Positions 12,620 through 25,200 of a DNA stretch of 64,000 nt are shown here, piece by piece; the stretch's first letter is position 1, and each line of letters opens with the position of its first letter. The position numbers and the translations under genes were made by a program. The notes under the pieces are model-generated. The model worked only from the letters and a program-made list of their open reading frames with translations, made no database searches and was not told the origin of the DNA. The stretch comes from Tubulanus polymorphus (lineage: Eukaryota > Nemertea > Palaeonemertea > Tubulaniformes > Tubulanidae): assembly GCF_964204645.1 (NCBI RefSeq), contig NC_134032.1, positions 10,224,275-10,288,274 of the forward strand, read 5' to 3'.

Positions 12620-14267
12620 TTACGGCTTAACGAGTTGCTCATCGAAGTCGATAGGCATAACTTCGCGTATCATTCCATTTTCCATACCAGTCTGAGTAGA
12701 ACAGTCGATGTCCTTGATGTCAGCTTCTGTGACGCCATAAGGTTGAGAACAGCTACCAAGTCTAGGCGTTCCTTTGTACGTATACACTGAAACAAACAGC
12801 AGTCCGGTGTGTGAATTCAACCTGATCCCGCACAACCGCACAACTTTTTTTGCTAAGGGTTCTTTAAGGTGGGATGGCAACATCAGGGAATTTTCTTTTC
12901 GTTTTTCGAAAAAAGTGAAATTTTGTAAAGTAGCGAGAAATCTGGGAAATTTGTTTGAGGCTGCTAGATCGCGCGTAAAATCAAACAGTTTTCGCTGTGT
13001 TCTTAGCAGATCAGGGAAAACAATGCGCGTGTCAGGGAATAAGCATGTCAATTAAAGGTGGCCGGCCTGTATTGTTTTAGTGCCAGCTGGCTAAATGTTG
13101 CATTTGCCGCGTCATAAGTGCTGAAAAGTGTAAATTATACACAGCTACAGACGATGCATACATACCAAACAAGATGTGTGTTTCTCCTTTTTTGAGGCCG
13201 GGGTAACCGCACAGGGACCCGGTAGCTGCGGTCGACACGACCGTCAGAGGGTTTGCCTCCATGGCATCCGCGGGCTAAAATATTCACGCAAAGTACTCAA
13301 AGATTAATTCAGAGAAAATAAGCTAGCTTAGTATATTATGTATTGGTGTAGAAATATTTCGAATGTTACTAAGGCCTTTTTTCTAATTGTTTGGAGTACA
13401 GAGTTTTTCAAGAAAAGAGTGGGAGAGCGAAGGGAAGAAAAATTGGAATTAAAAATTTGTTTATAATAGGCGTTTTCAAATGGAAGGGAACAGGAAGAAA
13501 AATAAGAATGAATGTTTTTTTTTTAAATTATTACAGTATATTCCGCATAAAACTGCAGGAGAAAACATTAAAAAGGAGTGAAAATTGTGATGAATTTGAT
13601 ATGAATGATGGGAGAAATGAAAAAAAAACTTTTTTGCAAATTACAACTTATTAGATTGAAAATCGGACGGACGTATTAAAAAAAATGTTTCTTTTACTGA
13701 AAATTTGTGACGAAAAACAGAAAAAATCTGTTTTTAATTTGGTGATTTTTGCACAATTCGGGGTCAGGGAGACAGATCCGTATTCCATGTAATTAGAAAA
13801 AGAAGGCCTAAGCGTGTAAATAATGAAAAATCGTAATCAGACATGTTAGTTTGATCGTGAAATCAGAAACTAGATGTATTTTCTTCCAACAGTGCAGTAG
13901 TGATTCAGATGGAAATATGTCAGAGGTTTGTCTACGAGCGTTTAAGAGTCAATGCCTCTCACCTTGTAGTATTTCTCGGCGTCTATCTTATAGAATACCG
14001 TTGCAGCATTGACGTTGCCTGGCGTCCTTTCTTTCGATAGGATTTTCGCTTTCAGGACTTTCGGCATTTATGGAAAAGAAAAACAAGTGATTTTGAATTG
14101 TACGCGTACTTGAACCTATCGATTTCCCTCAGAGATCCAACTGGTGATGTAAACGTACCGTATTTGGAAGTGCAGAATTTGTATTTCAGCGTTCTTTGCC
14201 TGCAGCGACACGACAGGGCGGCCGACGATAAGGCCATGAACACTAATACAGCTAGCAATAGTTTCAT
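12620..14267 (-). CDS. TIMP: TIMP-like single-domain metalloproteinase inhibitor, copy A
   Basis: Predicted secreted inhibitor of metalloproteinases. Coding exons (minus strand): 14159-14267, 13963-14057, 13166-13274, 12620-12786; all join in phase to 159 aa. Residues 1-19 are a signal peptide ending AALS. The mature protein starts C-R-C, with cysteines at mature positions 1, 3, 13, 71, 98 and 114, close to positions 1, 3, 13, 70, 99 and 124 of the vertebrate N-TIMP domain. VLKAKIL follows FCTSKY as in TIMPs, and SLCGY matches their SVCGY. The C-terminal TIMP subdomain is absent. A 143-codon open frame running up from the last exon enters an intronic MITE; the true exon starts at the acceptor next to 12786. 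Poly(A) signal AATAAA at 12542-12537. Residue 2 is Arg, where vertebrate TIMPs have Thr or Ser. Confidence 0.88.
12866..13069. mobile_element. hAT-like MITE in TIMP A intron
   Basis: A copy of the GGTGGCCAC-ended family sits in the last intron of TIMP A and explains the spurious upstream extension of the final coding exon. The identical copy in unit B is 20141-20344. Confidence 0.55.
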
Positions 14268-14343
14268 TGTTTTTTTTTTATCTCTGATACCGAAGACGCA
14301 ACGAAAATGCTGGAGCATTTATAATGAAAATAGAGAAAGCTTT

Positions 14344-14532
14344 GAATGAAGAAGTCCGACAATTCAAATTTGATACGATGAAATTTATCGAAATGAAGCC
14401 GCTGCGTTTTCAGCTGTTGACTAACAGCCATAATCTACCTGGATGATGGCTGTTGACAGCGGAATGTTGTGGTTTCATTTAATGAATTTTATCGTATCGA
14501 ATTTTGATTGTGGGACTTCTTCGTTCATCAAC
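14344..14532. mobile_element. Foldback MITE in the TIMP A 5' intron
   Basis: An imperfect palindrome of ~190 bp. The left arm GAAGAAGTCCGACAATTC is mirrored by GATTGTGGGACTTCTTC, with an inner palindrome around CTGTTGACTAACAGCCAT. The same element, with a more diverged right half, starts near 26776 in TIMP C. The unit B copy is 21619-21807. Confidence 0.6.
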
Positions 14533-14819
14533 AGTTTATACGGATAAGACAGTTTTTTAGACGACTACATGGCAAATTATTTATTGAAGGCGTTATTGAC
14601 GGTATCGTGTGATCCGATTCAAGAAAGATTGTTCGAAAATAATCAGAAAATACGCTGAAATTATTCCAGGAAGTAGTAGATTTTCAAACACTGAGCAGGG
14701 GGTTCGAGACCCCCTTATACTCCCCTCGGGGTAGGCTACCCCTTCCACCTGTAGAGTTTGGTTACAGATTAGAATTCGATGTTAATTGTTTATGAGAACG
14801 AGAAAAAGGTAAAACTCAC

Positions 14820-14888
14820 CTTGTCGAGAAACTTATACGCACAGCGATGACGATAGTAGTTAGCTTGACAGGTAAAAATGGTGACTAG
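14820..14888 (-). other. Predicted non-coding first exon of TIMP A
   Basis: A conserved block downstream of the TATA box ends in CTCGACAAG followed by GTGAG at 14820. It contains no ATG. The matching donors in the other genes are at 22095, 27563 and 31414. The transcription start is estimated from the TATA spacing. Confidence 0.55.
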
Positions 14889-14911
14889 ACGCGAACTAGT
14901 TATTCCTGGGT

Positions 14912-14975
14912 TTATATACGACGGGAATGTAATGACCGTTATTATAGTAATCTATATCCAAACGGTAAATATTGT
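14912..14975 (-). promoter_or_regulatory. TIMP A promoter: TATATAA box and conserved upstream block
   Basis: TATATAA reads on the minus strand at 14918-14912. Upstream, 14933-14975 (GATATAGATT...CTATAATAACGG read on the minus strand) is kept in all TIMP copies although surrounding sequence has diverged. Confidence 0.65.
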
Positions 14976-16328
14976 TGATTGCGTGATCCTAAATATGCGA
15001 CAAACATCGATGATGGGAACCGTCTGAAAAGGGACAGTTACGTAATGGCAATTTAAAAAATGAAAACCTATATTTCTGATTGAAAATAGCACACAACTTT
15101 TGTAAAGCTTTAAGATTGATCATTCTTAAGTTTTAAGGACGATTTGGCCCCGATTTTGGATCAGACTTGAGTTAAATTTGGCCATTACCTAATTAGAGAG
15201 CGCGTTCACACATAAACCAATCACTCGATACTAAAAAATGCTCAAACAAAGCGAAGTTTCCGGTACTAATTGCAATTGACACGCAATAAGTTGACCCGTG
15301 CTAAAATTTAGCTCGGGCCAAACAGGCTTGGGTCCGTTAGGCACTTGTGTGTACATTTTTTTTCTTTGAATATCATGTTTTTTCATGAGATTGAAGTAAA
15401 TTCGCTGCGACGACATCCCGTTAAAAATTGACAATTGGCCGCGGCAATCGATCGCCTCCAACGCGCCTGTGTACACAGCAAACATGACTCTCTTCATTTA
15501 TGAAAATGATCTAGATGTTTCCGCCACTTAACGATGATATTCATATAAAACGATTTCGTATTCGTCACGAATCATTTGACCTCCGGGGGCTCATGATATA
15601 GCTAGTATTCGAAATATATTTAAACGCAGTTACGTCAAAACGAACAACTTATCATGATTTATCATTGATATATCTACATCGAGAAAAATAGACGATATTT
15701 GTGACTTGTCCTCTTAATTATGTCAATATAGACTATTCAGAATGCAAATTGTTTTGTATAAACCATGTGGGAATCTATGTCGATATCAGCAGCATGCCTA
15801 GATTTTGCGCGAATGAGACTGCCAGAAACAATAAAGACTGATTAACACCATGGAAATCGCCAATCGGGGAAAAGTAGGGGAAGTTTCTTTTCTTTGAAAT
15901 AGTCGTGTAAAAGTCTGGGAATTTTGTTTAAAAAAATGCAAGCTGAACCTCGGGAAATAGTCAGGAATATTTGTTGAGGACGCTGGTTAAATACGGTGAC
16001 CAAGTTACCATCATTTGTGCCGAAAACTACTGCAAAGGGAGACACTAAGGTTAGGTAGTCTGATCAACTGTCCTCTATCTTAGATGGCTCCCATTCCCTC
16101 TTCCCTTCCTCTAAAATTCTATCCTAAGTAAAATGGCGTTTGTGTTCAAGCGTGAAAAATTGTAAGTCTCAGAATTCAGATTTGAAGGTTACATCCAGTT
16201 CAAGAAATGCCCTGTCCATCTACTGGCATGCGAGGTCTAAGCCCTCTTCCCACCCTGAATAACAATTAAAATGAATTTTTGATAATACATTTAATTGAAA
16301 AATTTTTGATTTTGTTTTTTTTTTCCAG

Positions 16329-16343
16329 TTGGATATGATGTAA
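16329..16343 (+). pseudogene. Duplicate of the last XRCC5 coding exon
   Basis: This five-codon exon (L-D-M-M-stop) and its polypyrimidine-CAG acceptor are identical to 9054-9068. It could only act as an alternative terminal exon giving the same protein end. Confidence 0.8.
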
Positions 16344-17380
16344 GAAGAAAGTTCCAACCTTTATTCGAGTGAAATTCAAGGCAGCATCCGAATATTCCGC
16401 GCATAAAAAAATGTTTTAGATTGTTAAACGTGTGCACATGTGTGCATGCAAGTTTATTGGACTTGGTTGTGTAGAATCCTGAAAAAATTTAGGCCCCTAC
16501 TGAAAGTTCAACAGAAAGTTTGTTGGAACTGTTTAAATTTCTTTTTACCGCAAATTCAGTTAAAGGGTGGGTGGATCGAGCTGTCACCACTTGAGCGGTA
16601 CACGTGGATGAACGAAGTTCAAATATGAAAGGATCCTTTATTTCGGACGTACGGAAAATTACATTTTGAATCTCCACACATGCTCAGATTGCTGGATTGC
16701 AGGCTAGCAGAAAAATTTTCTTGGGCGCCCCTCAAACCCAGCCCTCTATGGTGTTGTGATAGTGGAACGAGCAGTACCCAGTAGGGACTGAGTTCCACAG
16801 AAATCCCACAAAATCATATTAATTAGTCCTGTTTTGATATTCATTAATCTTGTAATATTCACGAAACTGGTTAGAATATTTACCTGTATTATTCATGGCT
16901 CAATGTTAATTAAAAATGTATTAAATATTATGTTTTCTTTCATTAAAGTTTTACTTTTGTATAGATTTAGTTAAAGCGTAAGAATCATCGTACATCATTT
17001 GTATATGTGAATAAAAAATACTATGAAAAATGAGTTGAATTTTTATGCTTTTGGTTGTGAGGAGATGCAGTGCGGAGTAGGCACGGTGATGGTCAAGTTC
17101 ATAATGTGGTCCATGGTTGTCTCATAATAGTACCTAGGATACTGGGGTCAAAAACCTTTTTTATCAGGCCCCTGCAGGTTGTCTGGGTCCGAGAATCTAA
17201 ACCATGGGATGTAAAGCTAGGCGTACACACTAAATTTTGCAGTGTTCTACAATCGTAGTGCACTTAATTTCTTGTTGACAGTCTTGCTATGGTCCTACCG
17301 GACTTTTCGCTGCCACTACAGATTGAGAAAGTCCATATCCGTAGATTAGTGACAACCTTCCTTGACAACATACAAACAAG

Positions 17381-19164
17381 ATGGCGACCGCAGGTAAAGT
17401 TTGGGTCGGTTCTCGACTTGTTTCTGAAATTTCTCGGGGTATTTGAATTATTTTGACGTGACATCGCCGCAATAATTCTACTTCAAATATTTCAGGTCAC
17501 AGACCCAATAGAATTCACGAGTTGTCGCAACCGAAACGAATAACGAAAGGTTTTATCGAAGACCGGTAAGTTGATTGAAACACTCGCTTGCCACAGCCGA
17601 TCATCTTTCTTTAAATTACTTTCGCCGTAATTTTGCAGCCCAGTGGTTCTACTAAACTTCGCCTTTTTCCACTTCTGCTGTTATAATGTCACAGCATCAA
17701 TAGTGTCGACAGTCAATAATGTCTCAAATATTTTTGGGCATTTTGGTTGCGCTACCGATATTAGTTGCCCATTTTCTAGGTTTATAGGCCTATCAACATT
17801 TAGAAAAAATAGTGCCTGAATGATTGATTACAATTTTGAAAAAATGGAGGCCTGGTGGTGGGTAAGTTGCATCCTATCGGAGGGACCAGGCCAGATAGAA
17901 GACCAGTTTTCTTTCAGTTCCGCTGACTTGCACTTAGGCCTAGGCCCTATAGGCCTATAATAGAACTATCTGTACTCGTTTTGGGTATTAAACAAATCTT
18001 CAGAAATTACATGAAGTCCTGCAAATGCAGAGCGCAATTTTTTTTACGACATGATCTGTACAAATCTGAAAGATCCAACTTTTTATAGTAGAAATATTAA
18101 CGGTTCTCGCTTAAACCTATAGCGTATAGATTACTAATTCAACTGTATAAATATGTAATCAGGGATTATTCGTAGTCGTAATTCAATTATTGGTGTCTTG
18201 ACACCCGACTGACAATAATACAATAACAGCGCTTATAATGACCAGTGTTTGACCAGTACTTGACCCTGAGACAAATATTGAATCTAACATACGATTAACA
18301 TACAGTATTGTATTCATTCACCGTTAGATCACGGACTCTAGTAGGCCTATAAACCCGTTTGAGACTCCCCTGTTAATAAATACAGTAAGGATTAAATTTT
18401 TGTGGCTCGAAAATACTTCTGCGGCTCTTCGCGTAGGAAACAATAGTTTTAATTAGACGAGAAGATACACAATATCCGTGTATGATGATAACGAGAGAAA
18501 TCCCACAATAACGAAGCCAAGATTGAAAAATTCTATATCAGAATGATAGTATATAAGGAGCGACGAGTTTCGGCTAGCAACTGTTAGCCATCATCAGGCA
18601 TACTGAAGTTTTACTTGTTTTAAGGAAATGATACCTCGTTTCTCATCTCAATCGGCCAGGTCATTTTGTGAACTGCTATAGAATTTGTAATCAGTACATT
18701 TCTATAGTGCTAATTGCTCGGTCTGTTATGGTTAGCTTGATCGTGATTTCAAAAAAAGTTATCTTCTTTATCTTCTTGTCATCTAGATAAACAAGCCAAC
18801 CTATGATAAGGCTTACAAGACACATTGACATTTACAAGTACAACAAACATGTGATAAACCGGTACGACTAATTCCGATTGGATTAAATTGAATTAAGATG
18901 AATTATTAGGAATTGCGAAGTTTCATTGCCGCTGATATGAATCCGAAAACACTAGAGTTACAACACGACTATTACTTAATAGAATTTTGATTTCATCGAT
19001 ATTTGACAAAAGATAGATGTCTAGTCCTAAAATAGCATTGATCTTAGAAAAAAGGTCATTATGTAGATCAACGTATTTGAGACAAATGCACACGAAATGT
19101 ACCTCTGTTTCAACTTCATTCGATGTACATGCAACACATATTCTTTGTTCAATTGGCAATATAG

Positions 19165-19250
<86 letters not shown>

Positions 19251-22200
19251 CTCGAAATTAATAAATGCTTCCTCTAAGCCGTTAATGATAAAATTGAATT
19301 ATATTAACAGACTTGAGAACATGGAACTATGTTATGCACGTAAGCCTACCAATATAGAACAGAAAAGTGCCTCGAACAAACTACCGATAATCGCTGCTAC
19401 ATGAAAATTACCGATTTAAACCAGTTAATTATGGCCCCCAAATGCTTGGAAAACGTATCTAAGCACCTATGAATGTAAAATTTTTCTGGGAGAGTGCCCC
19501 CAGACCCCCCGTTCTTGATATGAGCTCGAGCCTTCGGCGCTCGTGCCACCATGCTTTAATTTCGAACCAGCGAGAACACTGCGGGTATATAAGAGGTTGG
19601 CTGGGTGAAATTTAAAGCTCCACAGAATGAAAAGCGAGGTATCAATTTCTTTAGCCAAAGGGTTTTCTTGGCGGTGCATCCTCCTTTAGGTGACGCCTCA
19701 GCTGAATCTGAACGTAGGCCATGAATTCGACCACCGGAAACGATAACGATTGACAAGCACCTAACGATATAATTTCGAATCGAAAAAACTCAGTTATTCG
19801 AAAGAATCCTTTTTATTTTTGCGGCGGAGTTATAGAATAACGCGTTACATGCCTATATCTCATTGACCGGCCACAGGGAGGGCGCGTTTGATGATTACGG
19901 CTTAACGAGTTGCTCATCGAAGTCGATAGGCATAACTTCGCGTATCATTCCATTTTCCATACCAGTCTGAGTAGAACAGTCGATGTCCTTGATGTCAGCT
20001 TCTGTGACGCCATAAGGTTGAGAACAGCTACCAAGTCTAGGCGTTCCTTTGTACGTATACACTGAAACAAACAGCAGTCCGGTGTGTGAATTCAACCTGA
20101 TCCCGCACAACCGCACAACTTTTTTTGCTAAGGGTTCTTTAAGGTGGGATGGCAACATCAGGGAATTTTCTTTTCGTTTTTCGAAAAAAGTGAAATTTTG
20201 TAAAGTAGCGAGAAATCTGGGAAATTTGTTTGAGGCTGCTAGATCGCGCGTAAAATCAAACAGTTTTCGCTGTGTTCTTAGCAGATCAGGGAAAACAATG
20301 CGCGTGTCAGGGAATAAGCATGTCAATTAAAGGTGGCCGGCCTGTATTGTTTTAGTGCCAGCTGGCTAAATGTTGCATTTGCCGCGTCATAAGTGCTGAA
20401 AAGTGTAAATTATACACAGCTACAGACGATGCATACATACCAAACAAGATGTGTGTTTCTCCTTTTTTGAGGCCGGGGTAACCGCACAGGGACCCGGTAG
20501 CTGCGGTCGACACGACCGTCAGAGGGTTTGCCTCCATGGCATCCGCGGGCTAAAATATTCACGCAAAGTACTCAAAGATTAATTCAGAGAAAATAAGCTA
20601 GCTTAGTATATTATGTATTGGTGTAGAAATATTTCGAATGTTACTAAGGCCTTTTTTCTAATTGTTTGGAGTACAGAGTTTTTCAAGAAAAGAGTGGGAG
20701 AGCGAAGGGAAGAAAAATTGGAATTAAAAATTTGTTTATAATAGGCGTTTTCAAATGGAAGGGAACAGGAAGAAAAATAAGAATGAATGTTTTTTTTTTA
20801 AATTATTACAGTATATTCCGCATAAAACTGCAGGAGAAAACATTAAAAAGGAGTGAAAATTGTGATGAATTTGATATGAATGATGGGAGAAATGAAAAAA
20901 AAACTTTTTTGCAAATTACAACTTATTAGATTGAAAATCGGACGGACGTATTAAAAAAAATGTTTCTTTTACTGAAAATTTGTGACGAAAAACAGAAAAA
21001 ATCTGTTTTTAATTTGGTGATTTTTGCACAATTCGGGGTCAGGGAGACAGATCCGTATTCCATGTAATTAGAAAAAGAAGGCCTAAGCGTGTAAATAATG
21101 AAAAATCGTAATCAGACATGTTAGTTTGATCGTGAAATCAGAAACTAGATGTATTTTCTTCCAACAGTGCAGTAGTGATTCAGATGGAAATATGTCAGAG
21201 GTTTGTCTACGAGCGTTTAAGAGTCAATGCCTCTCACCTTGTAGTATTTCTCGGCGTCTATCTTATAGAATACCGTTGCAGCATTGACGTTGCCTGGCGT
21301 CCTTTCTTTCGATAGGATTTTCGCTTTCAGGACTTTCGGCATTTATGGAAAAGAAAAACAAGTGATTTTGAATTGTACGCGTACTTGAACCTATCGATTT
21401 CCCTCAGAGATCCAACTGGTGATGTAAACGTACCGTATTTGGAAGTGCAGAATTTGTATTTCAGCGTTCTTTGCCTGCAGCGACACGACAGGGCGGCCGA
21501 CGATAAGGCCATGAACACTAATACAGCTAGCAATAGTTTCATTGTTTTTTTTTTATCTCTGATACCGAAGACGCAACGAAAATGCTGGAGCATTTATAAT
21601 GAAAATAGAGAAAGCTTTGAATGAAGAAGTCCGACAATTCAAATTTGATACGATGAAATTTATCGAAATGAAGCCGCTGCGTTTTCAGCTGTTGACTAAC
21701 AGCCATAATCTACCTGGATGATGGCTGTTGACAGCGGAATGTTGTGGTTTCATTTAATGAATTTTATCGTATCGAATTTTGATTGTGGGACTTCTTCGTT
21801 CATCAACAGTTTATACGGATAAGACAGTTTTTTAGACGACTACATGGCAAATTATTTATTGAAGGCGTTATTGACGGTATCGTGTGATCCGATTCAAGAA
21901 AGATTGTTCGAAAATAATCAGAAAATACGCTGAAATTATTCCAGGAAGTAGTAGATTTTCAAACACTGAGCAGGGGGTTCGAGACCCCCTTATACTCCCC
22001 TCGGGGTAGGCTACCCCTTCCACCTGTAGAGTTTGGTTACAGATTAGAATTCGATGTTAATTGTTTATGAGAACGAGAAAAAGGTAAAACTCACCTTGTC
22101 GAGAAACTTATACGCACAGCGATGACGATAGTAGTTAGCTTGACAGGTAAAAATGGTGACTAGACGCGAACTAGTTATTCCTGGGTTTATATACGACGGG

Positions 22201-25200
22201 AATGTAATGACCGTTATTATAGTAATCTATATCCAAACGGTAAATATTGTTGATTGCGTGATCCTAAATATGCGACAAACATCGATGATGGGAACCGTCT
22301 GAAAAGGGACAGTTACGTAATGGCAATTTAAAAAATGAAAACCTATATTTCTGATTGAAAATAGCACACAACTTTTGTAAAGCTTTAAGATTGATCATTC
22401 TTAAGTTTTAAGGACGATTTGGCCCCGATTTTGGATCAGACTTGAGTTAAATTTGGCCATTACCTAATTAGAGAGCGCGTTCACACATAAACCAATCACT
22501 CGATACTAAAAAATGCTCAAACAAAGCGAAGTTTCCGGTACTAATTGCAATTGACACGCAATAAGTTGACCCGTGCTAAAATTTAGCTCGGGCCAAACAG
22601 GCTTGGGTCCGTTAGGCACTTGTGTGTACATTTTTTTTCTTTGAATATCATGTTTTTTCATGAGATTGAAGTAAATTCGCTGCGACGACATCCCGTTAAA
22701 AATTGACAATTGGCCGCGGCAATCGATCGCCTCCAACGCGCCTGTGTACACAGCAAACATGACTCTCTTCATTTATGAAAATGATCTAGATGTTTCCGCC
22801 ACTTAACGATGATATTCATATAAAACGATTTCGTATTCGTCACGAATCATTTGACCTCCGGGGGCTCATGATATAGCTAGTATTCGAAATATATTTAAAC
22901 GCAGTTACGTCAAAACGAACAACTTATCATGATTTATCATTGATATATCTACATCGAGAAAAATAGACGATATTTGTGACTTGTCCTCTTAATTATGTCA
23001 ATATAGACTATTCAGAATGCAAATTGTTTTGTATAAACCATGTGGGAATCTATGTCGATATCAGCAGCATGCCTAGATTTTGCGCGAATGAGACTGCCAG
23101 AAACAATAAAGACTGATTAACACCATGGAAATCGCCAATCGGGGAAAAGTAGGGGAAGTTTCTTTTCTTTGAAATAGTCGTGTAAAAGTCTGGGAATTTT
23201 GTTTAAAAAAATGCAAGCTGAACCTCGGGAAATAGTCAGGAATATTTGTTGAGGACGCTGGTTAAATACGGTGAGAATGAAATGTTTGTGGCTCAAATTC
23301 TTGCGCAGCTTGTTGGAACCCAAAAATTATTCGTTTGAAAAAATAATGATACCTCATTTCTCATAATTGGCCGGGTCATTTTGGGAAAAGCTGCGATGAA
23401 ATTTAAAATCAGTTCATTTCTATAGTGCCAACTGCTGGGTCTGCTATGGTTAGCTTGATCATGATTTGAAAAAAAAAATTAATTTACAGGGTTTATAAGA
23501 GGTTGGCTGGGTCAACCTAAAAGCTCCGCGGAATGAAAAACAAGTTATCAATTTCTTTAGGCCTTTTTTAATAGCTTGGTTTACGGGGTAGACCTATTGG
23601 AATATCATTTTGGAGGAGGAAATAAAAAATTTTAAAAGAATTCCCTTAATTAGATAAAATCACTTTTTGAAGGAAGAGAGAACTGTCGATAGGGCAATGT
23701 AGCCTATGTCCAAACAAATGATTCTTGGAAGTTCGAATTCTGCACACTGTGATCAAAACAGAACCTCGCGTTTTTTAATTATCTTCATCAGTCAAGCCAG
23801 GATTCTCATTCGATGGAGACGAAAAAAATTTTTTTGCTCATTTTTTCACTGAATTTGTTCCACGAACGGGAATTTGAAAAAGAAATTAATTTTTATTTGA
23901 CTTTTCTTCAAATTTCGGGAGGCGGTTCCCGTAAACGAAGCTATTCAAAAAAGGCCTTTGGGGGTCATTCATTTATAACGTACGCATTAGGGAAGGGGGA
24001 GGGGTCAGTGCAATTGCATACTGTAAAGCTTAATGTATATGAAAAAATGGCCGATTTTGTGTATAGAAGGGGAGGGGGGTTGAAAAATTCAAATTTTATG
24101 CCTACGTAATTAATGAATGATCCCTTAGCTGAAGGGTTTTATTGGTGCGGTGTATCCTCGGTTAGGCGACGCCTCAGCTGAGTCTGAATGTAAACCATGT
24201 AAACGATGATGATACGGAATTAGACGACCAGAAACAATAACGCCTAACACCTGCAAACACAAACACCTAACGATATTTTTTCAAATCGAAAATATTCAGT
24301 TACTCGAAAGTATCCTTTTTATTTCTGCGAAGAAGTAATAGAATAACGCGTACATCTTATTGAGCGGCCACAGGGCTGTGGCTTTACGAGTTGCTCGGCC
24401 TAATTTCGTGTACGACTCCATTTTCCATACCAGTCTGAGTAGAACAGTCGATGTCCTTGATGTCATTTTCTGTGACGCCGTCAGGTTGAGAACACCTACC
24501 AATTCTCGGTTTTCCTTTGTACATATACACTGAAATGAACAGCAGTGAATACAACTAGATCCCACACAACCGCATTACTTTTTTGCCAAGGTTTCCATTT
24601 AGCGGGGTGGCCAAACTTACGTGGCAATGGAGGGAACGTCAGGGAATTTTCTTTTCTATACAAGAGTCGGGGAATATAGTTGGGGAATTTTATGAAATAG
24701 CTAAAAACCGAGGAAATTTGATTGATGCTGCTAGATCGTGCGTAAATCAGTTTCCGTCTAGCCTATGTCTTACGTATTTGACTGTGATGATTGATTTGAT
24801 TCTTAGCAGATCAAAAGTCAGGGAAAACAACGTGCATCTCGGGGAATAAGGAAGTAAAATTAGGTCGGCCAGCTTGTAGGGCTTTAGTGCCAGCTGGCTA
24901 TTGCCTTCACTCCAAGCAGTTACAATGTCTATCATGGGCTCGATTCACAAGCAAAATACTGTTTTTTTCCGCGCCACAAGTGCTGGAAGGTGTGAACCAT
25001 TTCAGTGCATCTACACCATAGTGCGGTGTATAAATCGGTGATCTTGGATTTTGCTAGTACACTGCACTGCAGTGTATTGCTGTTATTAGTAATAAGTTTT
25101 TATCTCTATAGAAAAACGGCAGCACCTGTCAAACATAGTGAAATATTAGTAACTATTGATACACCGCACCACGGTGTAGACGCACTATAGTAGACTTCCC

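Larger units (their letters stand above)
8725..15999. repeat. Unit A of a 7,275 bp direct tandem duplication
   Basis: Every position compared, including all shared open frames and the (TA)n tract, recurs 7,275 bases downstream without a difference seen. Flanks differ at both ends: ...GATG before 8725, and GTGA followed by CCAAG at 15999/16000 but by GAATG at 23274/23275. It contains the last XRCC5 exon, THEG-like exons 1-2, a LINE fragment and TIMP A. Confidence 0.95.
16000..23274. repeat. Unit B of the 7,275 bp tandem duplication
   Basis: Second copy, apparently identical to 8725-15999. It holds the terminal XRCC5 exon copy, the 5' exons of the complete THEG-like gene, a LINE fragment and TIMP B. 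After 23274 the sequence diverges into the older TIMP C segment. Confidence 0.95.

Noticed and set aside
12787-13051. Upstream part of a 143-codon minus-strand frame at the TIMP A last exon (also in unit B)
   Set aside because: It is intron plus a MITE; the acceptor next to 12786 joins in phase with the preceding exon and matches copies C and D.
15231-15497. 88-codon minus-strand frame upstream of TIMP A (and 22506-22772)
   Set aside because: No domain or signal peptide, and the homologous sequence upstream of TIMP C is not open.
23813-24109. 98-codon plus-strand frame
   Set aside because: Runs through a MITE; low-complexity start and no conservation beside TIMP A.
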